Positions 10,501 through 19,045 of a stretch of DNA of 64,000 nucleotides are shown here, piece by piece (the first letter of the stretch is position 1; the number at the start of each line of letters is the position of its first letter). The stretch comes from Desulfuromonadaceae bacterium. Lineage in GTDB: Bacteria; Desulfobacterota; Desulfuromonadia; Geobacterales; Pseudopelobacteraceae. Both the position numbers and the translations under genes were made by a program. The stretch spans positions 1 through 64,000 of the forward strand of contig JAQTRC010000002.1 of NCBI GenBank assembly GCA_028712665.1. The letters are read 5' to 3'. Under the pieces are notes generated by a model. It saw only the letters and a program-made list of their open reading frames with translations, was not told the DNA's origin and searched no databases.

Positions 10501-11356
10501 CAGCGGTACTCCGTCCGCAGGAGGCACCTATGATTTCATCGTACAGGTAATCGATAACACCCAAGGCGCGAAGTCGCAACTTTTGTCCATCGTCGTGGCT
10601 GATCCCAGCATACCGGTCAACGTTGCATTAACCGGTACGGGAAATATTGATTCTTTTTACCCCCTCAGCACGACGGCATTGACGACCGTGGGAAAGCCTG
10701 CCGATTTTACGCCGGTCAAAGCTGCAAGAATTAATGTCAGTAATGTTAATTCGTCATCCCCCGTTACGCTAAGCGTGACTTTCAATGCGCTTCCATACAA
10801 TCCTCTGTTCTACAAGGTTGATTCAAATGGTGTATGGGATTTATTAACTCCTGCAGCATCAAAGGTGGTAGCCTCAACTCCTGCAACCTTGAACGGTAAT
10901 ACCATATCCTTTTTGGTTGCTGATAACGGCCCACTTGACGTGGTTGTCGGTACGTCCTCCTCCACATCCAACAGTAATACTCCCCCTACGTCAGACGGCG
11001 TCAACATAGCTCCTTCGTCACCGAAAGCGGGTGGCGGCTGCTTCATCGCTACAGCAGCATACGGAAGCTACCTTGATCCGCACGTCATGGTGTTGAGACA
11101 TTTCCGCGATGACATATTGCTCCATTCACGCATTGGTAGATCGTCTGTGAAATTCTATTACACCTATAGCCCGCCCATTGCCGACTTCATCCGTCAGCAT
11201 GATTCCTTACGGGCACTGTTCCGCATTGTCTTGACACCATTGATAGTTGCAGTCGAGTATCCGATGCTGTTTATGCTGTCGATGCTGCTCGGTATCTGCG
11301 GCCTTTTATCTCACGTCATACGCACCTCTCTCTTCGAACCGGACAAACAACGTTAA
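7595..11356 (+). CDS. Large modular lipoprotein with CFI-box C-terminus
   Basis: This 1253-aa surface protein starts with a signal peptide and lipobox (ATCLGC). Residues about 60-520 carry at least seven copies of a (R/K)YxVVWxD-type strand motif, which suggests a beta-propeller. Residues about 535-640 form an ASH/choice-of-anchor-D-like domain ([20 protein letters not shown]). Four putative Ig (He_PIG) modules follow to about residue 1000, each with LPxGLxxxxxTGxIxGTP. A further beta domain leads to [13 protein letters not shown] near 1145-1160, the CFI-box, and a hydrophobic helix near the end. CFI-box C-termini are known mainly from Geobacter-like bacteria as presumed processing or anchoring signals. 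Ligand and role are unknown. Confidence 0.85.
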   Translation: MRDISFKYLTTITLLLLLATCLGCSDGKSGTSLSSLPANASKTSGKTLDTDFPVTSDYLLPNGLDHGQPATAYDNQNSRYLVVWTQTKDDGTTDVMGQMLKGTGIGAITQLTLFGGTITISNAPRNQSQPKVAFSSSANKYLVVWTDTRNPGYGQIYGQLVNQDGSLSGANFSIVTPDTTYTSQSEPDIIYNTARGKFAVAWLDNMASDYNVDIHISESESNKGAGCPNTYTRTVIPLSIADKNIIRTAEVGVDTSGTVTIDPTTDYSKAARLSSSDSGSSISHVYSVQVGETQPKLSFSPMTGDYFVAWSGKNSTVTHTIGYTQRFEDAVNLQLVTSCAYADQGFSVTSTNQAVIRSGIPGQFKDLFFGNNVESGTALAVDPNTNRLLIAWEENAPPKQIRAQVLSLSNLTNYGSQITISSGTGDRTSPVASFDNVNQRYFIAWEDARNGSANISNIDIYGQFVDPQGQLSGGNSIITTAPGNQISPAIAFGGSNFRNFLIVWKDGRSGGNADIFAQLQQWSTLPQLVVNDSTGVPITSGAIDFGNVATGQTKDVSIKLVNFGNTQLAISSMSLPDAPYSFVTPAPVTISPGASYDMTLRFAPTAAGSYSGNTSNNFKTVINSNGGQVTLYLSGSGVGINPLSITTISLPSISSAAPAAPPETVATLAAAGGVFPYAWGAAGLPANMAINPATGVITKTGVVASGSYTVTVTVTDSNSPTPSSATRSYTLNVGLVSITTASLKSWTQNSAGYSDGLVSVGGTVPLAWVIVPGSGTLPTGLTLDAVTGAISGTPTVAGTYNFTAKVTDSAGTPQTATKTLSITINPTPAILTTTLPSVVVGNAYSQTISMTGGTLPNSWSYTGSLPPGLNFDSGTGAITGAPTAPGTFSITVTVTDSTAKTSAQQKLDIVINSALNITTSTSLLPLGSIGTQYPTSTLAASGGSKPYRWSITSGSLPPGLTLASATGVISGTPSAGGTYDFIVQVIDNTQGAKSQLLSIVVADPSIPVNVALTGTGNIDSFYPLSTTALTTVGKPADFTPVKAARINVSNVNSSSPVTLSVTFNALPYNPLFYKVDSNGVWDLLTPAASKVVASTPATLNGNTISFLVADNGPLDVVVGTSSSTSNSNTPPTSDGVNIAPSSPKAGGGCFIATAAYGSYLDPHVMVLRHFRDDILLHSRIGRSSVKFYYTYSPPIADFIRQHDSLRALFRIVLTPLIVAVEYPMLFMLSMLLGICGLLSHVIRTSLFEPDKQR

Positions 11357-11632
11357 TAGGCGAACAAAATGGGGCAGAAGACTCACTACACGCGAACTGT
11401 GCTGCTCCTGACGGCATCAAATCTGCAGGTTGTATTTCTACGATATGACCCACAAGATTCTGCTTCATGATTAGATAAACCATTAACTGTGCAGACGGAA
11501 ACAGCTCAGACAGTTCATCTGATTTAACAACGACCATGATTTTCACAATTTGCCATTTTCGGGATTAGTGGTATTATCATTCAATTAGAATCTTTCTTAC
11601 CAAAACAAATCTAGCTTACGGAGGTAATTAAA

Positions 11633-12538
11633 ATGCGACTTTTAACACGTTCGGATTTTGATGGTATCTGCTGTGCAGTGCTGCTGAAGGAGCTTGGATT
11701 GATGGACGAGATGGTTTACGCACATCCCAAGGATTTGCAGGATGGTAAGGTCCCTGTCGGAAAAAATGACATCCTTGCAAATGTGCCGTATGTTCAAGGG
11801 TGCGGACTCTGGTTCGATCATCATTCCAGCGAACATGAACGCATTTTACTTGAAGGCAAGTTTGAGGGACGCAGCACATTGGCACCTAGTGCAGCCCGTG
11901 TAATATCTGACTATTATGGATCAGAAAAGTTTGTCAAGTTCAAGGAGATGCTTGAATATGTGGACAAGGTTGATTCGGGTCAGTTGACGGAGGAGGAGAT
12001 TCTGAATCCCCAGGGATGGGTACTCCTGGGATTCATCTGTGATCCCAGAACCGGACTTGGGTATCACAAGGGATACAGTATCAGCAATCTGGCCTTTATG
12101 AGCGATCTGGTTGACCATATCAGAACGAAGAGTATCGATGAAATACTCAGTTTACCTGATACCAGGGAACGAATTGAACTGTATCGGGATAACGACCAGA
12201 AGGCGCGCGAGTTCCTAACGAAACATTCACTTGTTAACGGCCAGATACTGGTTACGGATGCACGTGGCGAGGAAGATATACCGCCTTCTAACAGGTTCCT
12301 TATCTACTCGCTCTATCCTGAAACCAATATCTCAATAAGGATGATAGATGGACGTGGAAAAGAGTTTGTTGCCATTTCCGTCGGATACAGCATACTAAAC
12401 CGGACCGCTACCGTTGATGTCGGTTCGCTGCTGCTCAAATACGGTGGTGGCGGGCACACGAAGGTCGGTACCTGTCAGGTACCGTATGATCAGGCTGACA
12501 AAGTGCTAAATGAACTGATAGAGGCATGCAAGGCTTAA
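11633..12538 (+). CDS. DHH-family phosphoesterase
   Basis: The 301-aa protein has the DHH layout: TRSDFDGICCAVLL near residue 5 (motif I), FDHHSSEHE near residue 62 (motif III), and a C-terminal DHHA1-like part ending in KYGGGGHTKVGTCQVP, the substrate-binding GGGH loop. Members hydrolyse short oligonucleotides, pAp, cyclic dinucleotide products or polyphosphate; which one applies here cannot be read from sequence. A CGGAGG site precedes the ATG with 8-nt spacing. It is a single-gene unit closed by a strong hairpin terminator. Confidence 0.85.
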   Translation: MRLLTRSDFDGICCAVLLKELGLMDEMVYAHPKDLQDGKVPVGKNDILANVPYVQGCGLWFDHHSSEHERILLEGKFEGRSTLAPSAARVISDYYGSEKFVKFKEMLEYVDKVDSGQLTEEEILNPQGWVLLGFICDPRTGLGYHKGYSISNLAFMSDLVDHIRTKSIDEILSLPDTRERIELYRDNDQKAREFLTKHSLVNGQILVTDARGEEDIPPSNRFLIYSLYPETNISIRMIDGRGKEFVAISVGYSILNRTATVDVGSLLLKYGGGGHTKVGTCQVPYDQADKVLNELIEACKA

Positions 12539-12633
12539 AGACACAGAGCCGATGCAACTTGTTTCAAGTCAGGCAGTGGTTTGATGGACGCCGCAGCTTA
12601 GTTCCAACGCATTCGGATAGCCAAATACGGCAA

Positions 12634-12668
12634 AGAGGTTAGCTTGTACAAGCTAACCTCTTATTTTT
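12634..12668 (+). terminator. Strong palindromic terminator between the DHH gene and tRNA-Cys
   Basis: A perfect 28-nt palindrome at 12634-12661 (arm AGAGGTTAGCTTGT) is followed on the plus strand by TATTTTTATT. It ends the DHH gene. It also lies 10 nt beyond the 3' end of the minus-strand tRNA-Cys and may act in both directions. Confidence 0.85.
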
Positions 12669-12670
12669 AT

Positions 12671-12745
<75 letters not shown>

Positions 12746-12796
12746 ATTTATATGCGAACGATCTTTATATTAAATTACCATCCACTCTGTCAATCC

Positions 12797-13177
12797 CTAT
12801 TTGAATTTGATGGCAATCCCGGTCGCACGGTATTCGGTTGAAGGGAGCATGATAGTCATGGTGTGCGCGCCGGTGATTTCAGGAAAAATTACGGCATCAG
12901 CCCCCATTTTGGCAGCTTCCTTCCGTATCGCCGAGAAACCCCATTCGCGTATATCGTTGGAAATTAAACCGTCGGATAAGTAGACCTCTCTTGTAATCTC
13001 AATCCTCCCCAACTTTTCGTATGAGCGGACAACCTCGTCCTGCGACAATATAGGAGGGAACAGTGAGTCATTGAGAGGCCTGGTCGCGCATCCCGCCAAA
13101 ACGGTCAAGAGCAGATTACCCACCAGCCAGAAACAGACATTCATTTTCCAGTTTTTCATATCCACTCGCCTTTTCAT
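12797..13177 (-). CDS. Small lipoprotein of unknown function
   Basis: The chosen start, ATG 13177, follows GAGGGG and gives 126 aa ([15 protein letters not shown]...). A signal peptide ends in lipobox VLAGC near residue 29. The mature part has [13 protein letters not shown] and a [16 protein letters not shown] segment, reminiscent of small envelope proteins in which a GADAVI-like strand follows an alpha helix (YbjQ or DUF4156-like), but I cannot assign a family. An ATG at 13159 is an alternative start. It is divergent from yebC with about 115 nt between starts. Confidence 0.7.
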   Translation of the reverse strand: MKRRVDMKNWKMNVCFWLVGNLLLTVLAGCATRPLNDSLFPPILSQDEVVRSYEKLGRIEITREVYLSDGLISNDIREWGFSAIRKEAAKMGADAVIFPEITGAHTMTIMLPSTEYRATGIAIKFK

Positions 13178-13292
13178 CGTTTTCCCCTCTGGACAGAGAG
13201 TAGTCTCTATGCTAATATCTACCGCTTTTTTAGGCAACAGAAAAAACAACACTGAAATAACAATATCATACTTTCTCAAAGGAGTGAGAACG

Positions 13293-14036
13293 ATGTCGGG
13301 TCACAATAAGTGGAGCACAATCAAGCATAAAAAGGGCGCGGCTGATGCCAAGCGCGGTAAGGTTTTTACCAAGATCATAAAGGAAATCTCAGTTGCTGCA
13401 AAGCTGGGAGGGGGGGACCCTGTCGCGAATCCCCGTCTTAGAACGGCCATCGACAAGGCCAAGGCCGAAAATATGCCCAAAGACAATATCGAACGTGCCA
13501 TTAAAAAGGGTGCCGGCGGTATGGAGGGGGTTACCTACGAAGAGATCATCTACGAGGGGTACGGCCCCGGAGGCGCTGCGGTTCTGGTCGAAGTCCTGAC
13601 CGATAATCGCAACCGTTCGGTATCCGATATTCGCAGCATCTTCACCAAGTGCAATGGCAACATGGGCGAGGCTGGCTGCGTCTCCTGGATGTTCAGTAAA
13701 AAAGGACTGATCCTTTATGATAGATCAGTTGATTTCGAGCAGCTTTTCGAAGCTTCAATCGAAGCCGGCGCTGAAGATGTTGCCGAACAGGATGAACAGT
13801 TCGAGGTGACAACCGAGCCGGGCGCCTTTATCGAAGTGCGCGAGGCGCTGGAGAGTAAAGGTTTCAAGCACACCAACGCAGAAATTACGATGATTCCACA
13901 GACACTGGTGGTGTTGGAGGGTAAACAGGCCGAAAGTATGCTAAAGCTTATGGATAGGCTTGAAGATAACGACGATGTGCAGAACGTGTATGCCAATTTT
14001 GATATATCGTCGGAAGAGATGGAAAAGATGATGTGA
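13293..14036 (+). CDS. yebC: YebC/PmpR (TACO1) family protein
   Basis: The 247-aa protein starts [25 protein letters not shown], the family signature, and has the three-domain YebC length. The family was long called a transcriptional regulator (PmpR) and is now linked to translation, relieving ribosome stalling on proline-rich stretches; the mitochondrial member is TACO1. AAAGGAG precedes the ATG; the frame is open further upstream but those residues are unlike the family. The yebC-ruvC-ruvA order is common in bacteria; here msrA is inserted between yebC and ruvC. Confidence 0.95.
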   Translation: MSGHNKWSTIKHKKGAADAKRGKVFTKIIKEISVAAKLGGGDPVANPRLRTAIDKAKAENMPKDNIERAIKKGAGGMEGVTYEEIIYEGYGPGGAAVLVEVLTDNRNRSVSDIRSIFTKCNGNMGEAGCVSWMFSKKGLILYDRSVDFEQLFEASIEAGAEDVAEQDEQFEVTTEPGAFIEVREALESKGFKHTNAEITMIPQTLVVLEGKQAESMLKLMDRLEDNDDVQNVYANFDISSEEMEKMM

Positions 14037-14039
14037 TCC

Positions 14040-14070
14040 AAGGGGTCTTTACGGCCCCTTCTCTGTTTTA
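14040..14070 (+). terminator. Possible hairpin terminator or attenuator after yebC
   Basis: AAGGGG (14040-14045) pairs with CCCCTT (14055-14060), followed by TCTCTGTTTT. The stem is short, so partial read-through into msrA 12 nt further on is plausible. Confidence 0.5.
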
Positions 14071-14081
14071 TAGGTGACGAC

Positions 14082-14552
14082 ATGCTTGAAAAGGCGATAT
14101 TTGCAGCAGGTTGTTTCTGGGGGGTCGAGGATGCCTTTATGTCACTTCCGGGCGTTGTTTCCACCCGAGTCGGCTATATCGGAGGCAGCATGGAAAATCC
14201 GACTTATCAGGATGTTTGCAATCATGGCACCGGCCACGCCGAGACGCTGGAAATAACTTTTGACCCTCTGCAGATATCTTATCAAAAACTGCTTAATGTT
14301 TTCTGGGAGTGCCATGACCCGACCCAGCTCAATCGCCAGGGGCCCGACGTCGGCGACCAGTACCGCTCGGCTATCTTCTTTCTTTCTCCTGCTCAGAAAA
14401 ATATCGCGGAAGAATCGCTTGAAAGGCTTGATCTTTCGGGCCGGTTGCGCCGCAGAATAGTTACCGAAATCGTTCCCGCCACAATCTTTTGGGAGGCGGA
14501 GGTTTATCATCAGAAGTATCACGCCAAAAACGGCTGCGGGTGCGGCTTCTGA
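14082..14552 (+). CDS. msrA: Peptide-methionine (S)-S-oxide reductase
   Basis: MsrA repairs methionine sulfoxide (S epimer) in proteins. The catalytic GCFWG motif is at residues 10-14, followed by [29 protein letters not shown], the usual substrate-binding run. The C-terminal NGCGCGF provides the resolving cysteines recycled by thioredoxin. At 156 aa it is a single-domain enzyme with no MsrB fusion. Its TGA shares one base with the ATG of ruvC, so translation of the two is coupled. Confidence 0.95.
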   Translation: MLEKAIFAAGCFWGVEDAFMSLPGVVSTRVGYIGGSMENPTYQDVCNHGTGHAETLEITFDPLQISYQKLLNVFWECHDPTQLNRQGPDVGDQYRSAIFFLSPAQKNIAEESLERLDLSGRLRRRIVTEIVPATIFWEAEVYHQKYHAKNGCGCGF

Positions 14553-15088
14553 TGAGGGTACTCGGTATCGATCCCGGTTCGCGCATTACCGGTTACGGCA
14601 TTGTGGATCAGGCCGGCAACAAGCTTCTTCATGTCGATAACGGAGCAATATTTACTGACAAAGCCTCTGATTTTGCAGGGAGGTTGAAATTGATATTCGA
14701 TGGTCTGTCCGAAATTATTGCCCAATATCGGCCTGACGAAGTAGCTATAGAGAATATATTTTTCTCGACTAATGTCCAGAGTGCTCTCAAATTGGGACAG
14801 GCCCGTGGAGCTGCTATTGTGGCCGCTGTTCATGCCGGCCTTCCGGTTGCGGAATACACCGCTCTGCAGGTAAAGCAGGCAGTTGTGGGTCGGGGCAGGG
14901 CTGAAAAAGGTCAGGTCCAGAAGATGCTCAAGGCGCTTCTGGGTTTGCCTGAGACCGCCCAGGCCGACGCATCGGACGCTCTGGCGGTTGCGGTCTGTCA
15001 TATCAATTCTTACGGGCTCAAACAGTTAACCGGAACCGGTGGAGTGTCAAAGCGTCAAAAAACATCCTGGAGGGATATGAAGTTGTGA
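14552..15088 (+). CDS. ruvC: Crossover junction endodeoxyribonuclease RuvC
   Basis: RuvC resolves Holliday junctions after RuvAB branch migration. The start [19 protein letters not shown] carries the first catalytic Asp (residue 7). The Glu of [24 protein letters not shown] and the Asp pair in [14 protein letters not shown] complete the acidic site. Length is 178 aa, normal for the family. The ATG overlaps the msrA stop, and the stop overlaps the GTG of ruvA. Confidence 0.96.
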   Translation: MRVLGIDPGSRITGYGIVDQAGNKLLHVDNGAIFTDKASDFAGRLKLIFDGLSEIIAQYRPDEVAIENIFFSTNVQSALKLGQARGAAIVAAVHAGLPVAEYTALQVKQAVVGRGRAEKGQVQKMLKALLGLPETAQADASDALAVAVCHINSYGLKQLTGTGGVSKRQKTSWRDMKL

Positions 15089-15684
15089 TTGCACTCCTGA
15101 CCGGGCTAATCGCCCACAAATCTCCCGACCATATCATTCTGGACGTGAACGGTGTCGGCTACAGGGTACTGATACCTTTTTCAACTTACTACGAGCTGCC
15201 TGAAGAGGGGGGCAGAACCACCCTGCATATCCATACAAGCGTCAGGGAGGATGCCATACAACTCTACGGTTTCCGCACCCGCCTGGAAAAGTCCTTTTTC
15301 CAGTTGCTGATATCTGTCACCGGTGTCGGACCCAAACTGGCCCGGGATATCCTGTCCAACATTCAGCCAGGACCATTATCCCAGGCGCTGGCCCAAAGCG
15401 ACATTCACAAGCTATCTGCTATTCCCGGCATCGGCAAGAAGACTGCTGAACGCCTGATTCTGGAATTGAAGGAGAAGGCTGGCAAGCTTGATCTGTCATC
15501 GTTGCCGGCGGTAGAGCGTCGGGAGATCCCGGCAGATGACGTCCTGGAGGATGTGGTCTCGGCATTGTTAAACCTGGGTTACAAGGAGCCGCAGGTGCGT
15601 AAGGCCCTTGCCGGACTGGATGCCGCTGGCGGCGTCTCGGTGGAAGGGCTGCTCAAACAGGCCCTGAAAATCCTTATGAAGTAG
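15085..15684 (+). CDS. ruvA: Holliday junction branch migration protein RuvA
   Basis: The 199-aa protein has the three RuvA parts: an OB-fold (residues 1-62, [27 protein letters not shown]), two helix-hairpin-helix motifs ([13 protein letters not shown] and [17 protein letters not shown]) and a C-terminal RuvB-binding domain ([19 protein letters not shown]). The start is GTG within the ruvC stop (GTGA), with GGAGG 10 nt upstream. The partner ruvB does not follow; the next gene is on the opposite strand. Confidence 0.96.
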   Translation: MIALLTGLIAHKSPDHIILDVNGVGYRVLIPFSTYYELPEEGGRTTLHIHTSVREDAIQLYGFRTRLEKSFFQLLISVTGVGPKLARDILSNIQPGPLSQALAQSDIHKLSAIPGIGKKTAERLILELKEKAGKLDLSSLPAVERREIPADDVLEDVVSALLNLGYKEPQVRKALAGLDAAGGVSVEGLLKQALKILMK

Positions 15685-15804
15685 AAGTTTGGGTAACTAT
15701 TCGGAGAGTTCTCTATAGGTACACCAGGGTTTGTCATAAAATTCCCGCCGTGACTTCCGGTTTATTCTGATCCTAAATCCTGGTTACTGACTACTGAAGT
15801 TATA

Positions 15805-16062
15805 TCAGACATACACCGAGAAGCTGTCTCGCAATGCTTTTTTTTCAGCCTGAGTAACCGGTAGGGAGGGTTTCCTGTTGACTGATGAATTCAGAATTGA
15901 AGGACCGCCTGTCGATAGACTCACCACATCCTCCGGGAGAATAAACTTATCCCTGCGCGCGGGCGATATGACAGTGTAGGAATTCGGTTCCCCGTAGCCT
16001 GATATCCTCTTCTCGGCAGGAATGACCTGCTGCTGAAACCGGTTCTGGTTGATAGGCTGCAT
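15805..16062 (-). CDS. Hypothetical 85-aa protein
   Basis: The frame starts at ATG 16062 after AGGAAGAGGTG and encodes MQPINQNRFQQQVIPAEKR, then a PARRDKFILPEDVVSLS segment and a TQAEKKALRDSFSVYV end. The composition is protein-like: a Gln-rich start, a central strand and an amphipathic C-terminal helix. It has no membrane segment or Cys. It follows two smaller frames on the same strand with a 6-nt gap. I do not recognise a family. Confidence 0.6.
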   Translation of the reverse strand: MQPINQNRFQQQVIPAEKRISGYGEPNSYTVISPARRDKFILPEDVVSLSTGGPSILNSSVNRKPSLPVTQAEKKALRDSFSVYV

Positions 16063-16068
16063 AGAGTG

Positions 16069-16146
16069 TCACCTCTTCCTGCGAATTCGTCTGTATGTCT
16101 TACCGATCAATTCTACCTGTTCTCTATTTTTGCTGGTTGCATTCAT
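16069..16146 (-). CDS. Possible 25-aa basic peptide, overlapping
   Basis: AGGAGC precedes ATG 16146 with 6-nt spacing. The peptide is strongly basic at its end (KTYRRIRRKR) and its TGA lies 6 nt before the ATG of the 85-aa frame. It starts inside the end of the 54-aa frame in another phase, so it could be a coupling ORF. Evidence is limited to the ribosome site and position. Confidence 0.3.
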   Translation of the reverse strand: MNATSKNREQVELIGKTYRRIRRKR

Positions 16147-16288
16147 AGTAATGCTCCTGTTTTCTCCATATCAATTCTGTGGCATGGTCCAGAATGGATT
16201 TGAGATCCTGAAGAGCCGTATGTTCGTAACGATTGGCTATTCTGTTCAATACCCTGCAGGTTATGACCGGGTTGGTATACCAAGGCAT
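16124..16288 (-). CDS. Hypothetical 54-aa protein
   Basis: AAGGAG lies 9 nt before ATG 16288. The 54 residues (MPWYTNPVITCRVLNRIANRY, then an acidic/amphipathic helix TALQDLKSILDHATELIWRKQ) look like a small folded protein. It is the first of three closely packed minus-strand frames ending with the 85-aa protein, and together they behave like a small operon. No family is recognised. Confidence 0.5.
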   Translation of the reverse strand: MPWYTNPVITCRVLNRIANRYEHTALQDLKSILDHATELIWRKQEHYYECNQQK

Positions 16289-16373
16289 CTTTCTCATCTC
16301 CTTTCTGTATCAGTCTGGTTAAGCCGGTCAGAGGTCGTTGTTCGTTGGTGTTAGTAGAATTGTGTATAAACAA

Positions 16374-16389
16374 AGCATAAGTTATACCA
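16374..16389 (-). promoter_or_regulatory. Candidate sigma-54 promoter for the small-ORF operon
   Basis: The minus strand reads TGGTATAACTTATGCT, with GG and GC at the -24/-12 positions (10 bases between them, as in the consensus TGGCAC-N5-TTGC), but the CAC is replaced by TAT. It lies 86 nt before the 54-aa frame. The rest of 16289-16656 holds no gene I can support. Confidence 0.3.
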
Positions 16390-16656
16390 ATTAGATAAAC
16401 TGTTGCGATTAAGTCGATTTTAGCCGCTTTTCCCGCTTTTATTCGATGCGGAAGAGCCAACGCGATGTCGGAATTTTGAATTATTTGGATCAAGCCGGTG
16501 ACGAGTTTTTGACGTGCCTGAATTGACAAGATACGTGGGTGATTCCTCTCTTCGAAAGATCGGCGCAATACAATAAATACCGTATCTTCAGATTTGGATC
16601 TCTTTTGCTCTCATCGGCTTAAAAGAGTATATGAAAAAAAGCAGGAGGAGAAATAG

Positions 16657-17760
16657 ATGAACCACAGCATGGTCAGTGACTATATGGCGCACGGCTTCTG
16701 TTTTTCCTGGGAGCCGGGTTTGGTCTGGCTGCACGTCGTGTCCGATATTTTTACCGGAATTGCATACTACGCCATTGCCTTTGCCATGGTATATTTTATC
16801 TATAAAAGAAGAGATGAGCCGTTTGCATTGTTATTCCTGCTGTTCGCACTCTTTATCATGGCGTGCGGCACAACCCACTTTTTTGCCGTATACACCGTTT
16901 ATGTGCCGGAGTACTGGCAGGAAGGTTATGTAAAGGCTTTCACCATGGTGATCTCGGTGATCGCCGCGATATTGTTCATTCCGAAAATTCCAATGGCGAT
17001 CGAGATGCCGAGTCTCGCAAAAACACTTAAAGATTTGCAGTTGGTCAGCGCTGAGCAGCAGCGTACAGAAGAAGAACTGAATCTGAAGGTAGCCGAGTTG
17101 GAACGTTTTGCCTACACCGTTTCACATGATCTGAAGAGTCCCATCATTACCATAAAAGGTTTTACCGGCGCTCTGGAAAAGGATCTTTTGCATGGCAACT
17201 ATGATCGGATGGCGGGTGACCTGAAACGGATCAGCGGCGCTGCCGACAAGATGAACGATCTTTTGCGCGATCTGCTGGAGCTATCTACCGTCGGTCGTGT
17301 TATCAGTACACCGGAACCGGTGGATATGAATCTGCTGCTGGACGAGGTGCTGGCTCAGCTGGCCGGTCCTTTGAAGAATAACACCCTGAAGGTTGAAGTT
17401 CAGCCCGGTCTGCCGACGATATTCTGTGACAGACGCCGCATGGGAGAGGTGCTGCAAAATTTGTTTGAGAATGCCATCAATTTCATGGGTGATCAGGCAG
17501 AGCCGCGAATACAGTTTGGTATGCGGAAAGAAAGTGAAAATAATATTTTCTTTGTTCTGGACAACGGCATAGGCATTGATGAGAAATATCACCAGAACAT
17601 CTTCGGTCTGTTCAACAAGCTGGATTCCAATAGTGAAGGCACCGGTGTTGGACTGGCGTTGGTAAAGCGGATTATTGAGGCGCATGCCGGACGCGCCTGG
17701 GTCGAGTCGGAAGGTGTTGGCAAGGGGAGCAGGTTTTGCTTTACTCTGCCAGGAAACTGA
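16657..17760 (+). CDS. Histidine kinase with ethylene-receptor-like membrane domain
   Basis: The first 110 residues form three membrane helices resembling the ethylene-binding domain of plant ETR1. Helix 1 has SDIFTGIAYYAI (Asp30, Tyr37, Ile40), helix 2 has FIMACGTTHFF (Ile67, Cys70, His74). These align with a constant offset of 5 to ETR1 Asp25, Tyr32, Ile35, Ile62, Cys65 and His69, which are needed for copper-dependent ethylene binding; ETR1 Pro36 is Ala41 here. A short linker helix follows, then a HisKA domain with FAYTVSHDLKSPI (His157) and a full ATPase domain (N-box ENAINF, DNGIGID, GTGVGLALVKRI). AGGAGGAG precedes the ATG. The response regulator follows at once. Confidence 0.85.
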   Translation: MNHSMVSDYMAHGFCFSWEPGLVWLHVVSDIFTGIAYYAIAFAMVYFIYKRRDEPFALLFLLFALFIMACGTTHFFAVYTVYVPEYWQEGYVKAFTMVISVIAAILFIPKIPMAIEMPSLAKTLKDLQLVSAEQQRTEEELNLKVAELERFAYTVSHDLKSPIITIKGFTGALEKDLLHGNYDRMAGDLKRISGAADKMNDLLRDLLELSTVGRVISTPEPVDMNLLLDEVLAQLAGPLKNNTLKVEVQPGLPTIFCDRRRMGEVLQNLFENAINFMGDQAEPRIQFGMRKESENNIFFVLDNGIGIDEKYHQNIFGLFNKLDSNSEGTGVGLALVKRIIEAHAGRAWVESEGVGKGSRFCFTLPGN

Positions 17761-17842
17761 TGGGTAGGGAAGAAGGGCAAATGTTCTGAATCACTTCTCC
17801 ATTGATCCTAATAATCATCGGATAAATAAGGGAGGCAAAGCA

Positions 17843-18283
17843 ATGGTCGGCGAAGCATTGACAATATTACTGGTGGAGGACAACATTGACCACGCAGAGT
17901 TGGTAATTCGGAATATGGATGATTTTAAGGTGGCAAACAGCATCAGGCATGTTGAGGATGGCGAAGCAGCGCTGGATTATCTTCATGGGCGAGGAAAGTA
18001 TGCCGATCGAAAGCAATTCCCCATGCCGCATCTGATGCTGCTCGATCTGCGCCTCCCTAAGGTGGATGGGCTTGACGTGCTAAAAGAGATAAAATGTGAC
18101 GATTACCTGCGGGCCCTGCCGGTAGTTATCCTGACAACCTCGGATGCCGAACGGGATTTGGTAATGGCCCATGAATATCACGCCAACAGTTATGTGACCA
18201 AGCCGGTAAATTTTAGCAAATTCAGCGACCTTATGAAAGACCTGGGGTTTTACTGGCTGCTCTGGAACAAACAGCCATGGTGA
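17843..18283 (+). CDS. Single-domain response regulator, Rcp1 type
   Basis: A lone REC domain of 146 aa: acidic pocket VEDNID near residues 11-16, phosphoacceptor Asp68 in LLDLRLPKVDG, the switch Thr-Thr in VILTTSD and Lys in VTKPVNF. The insertion around GRGKYADRKQFPMP before the phospho-Asp is typical of Rcp1-like regulators that pair with phytochrome-type kinases. GGGAGG precedes the ATG. It lies 82 nt after the ethylene-receptor-like kinase and is its likely partner. No output domain is present, so the signal must pass by protein contact. Confidence 0.88.
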   Translation: MVGEALTILLVEDNIDHAELVIRNMDDFKVANSIRHVEDGEAALDYLHGRGKYADRKQFPMPHLMLLDLRLPKVDGLDVLKEIKCDDYLRALPVVILTTSDAERDLVMAHEYHANSYVTKPVNFSKFSDLMKDLGFYWLLWNKQPW

Positions 18284-18529
18284 AAAGCGAACCTACTTCC
18301 ATGATTCTCCGCTTTTTTGATGGTGCGGCCTGTAAAGAATATTGTTGACAAGATTTTATACATCCACTACACAGAGAGCCTGAACACTGTTGACAGCAGC
18401 CTATTAGATTCAGACTCCGCGCAACCTCTCTATTTTCTTGACAGGATAAATAACTCCTTTCAGGATTGGAAACCAGCCCTTTTACACATGGAGTTTCCGA
18501 ATGAAAACCATTTCACTATTTTAGCACTC

Positions 18530-19045
18530 ATGACAGACTTCAAATCATTCATAACAGGTCCTGTTTACAGGCGATTATTCAATTGCAGGCTCTGTCTGTT
18601 CCGCAGCAGAGGTGCGTTTTCATTAGTAGAGCTTCTAATGGTTATTGCTATCATTGGAGCATTGGCTGCCATTGCGATACCCGCCTTCAGTAATTACATC
18701 GAATCTGCAAGGCGATCCAGAACCATGAGTGATATGCGAACCATCGACAATGCAATAACTGCGTATGCTCTTGACCACAACAACGACTTTCCGGCAACGC
18801 TCGCCGATGCCGATGTTGGAAACCTGCTGGACGCATGGAAAAACCCATATGAATATCAGATCCTCTCCGGTGGAGGGGCGACTCCACTTGAAGACTCAAT
18901 AGGGGTAGTGCTGAATACAGACTATGATCTTTATTCAAAGGGATCTGACGGGGCAAGCGCGGTATCGGCCGCTGATCCGACCTCTGGAGATGACATAGTT
19001 CGCACCAATAACGGTCAATATGTCGGGCGGAGGTCGGATATATGA
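18530..19045 (+). CDS. Type II secretion / type IV pilin-like pseudopilin
   Basis: The N-terminal motif RSRGAFSLVELLMVIAIIGALAAIAIPAF is a class III signal plus pilin helix. The body with AWKNPYEYQI and DYDLYSKGSDG resembles GspG-type pseudopilins. Cleavage would probably fall between Ala and Phe so that Glu is at +5, with Ala instead of Gly at -1. The start is uncertain: ATG 18530 gives a 28-residue leader and has no ribosome site, ATG 18488 is in frame upstream, and the frame is open back to 18317. The next gene overlaps by 4 nt. No other secretion genes are nearby. Confidence 0.75.
   Translation: MTDFKSFITGPVYRRLFNCRLCLFRSRGAFSLVELLMVIAIIGALAAIAIPAFSNYIESARRSRTMSDMRTIDNAITAYALDHNNDFPATLADADVGNLLDAWKNPYEYQILSGGGATPLEDSIGVVLNTDYDLYSKGSDGASAVSAADPTSGDDIVRTNNGQYVGRRSDI

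Noticed and set aside
16143-16568. 141-codon minus-strand frame
   Set aside because: It overlaps the 54-aa frame, which has a better ribosome site, and has no start signal or protein-like motif of its own.
18317-18529. N-terminal 71 codons upstream of the pseudopilin ATG at 18530
   Set aside because: No ribosome site, and residues are unlike any prepilin leader; treated as non-coding, though the true start remains uncertain.
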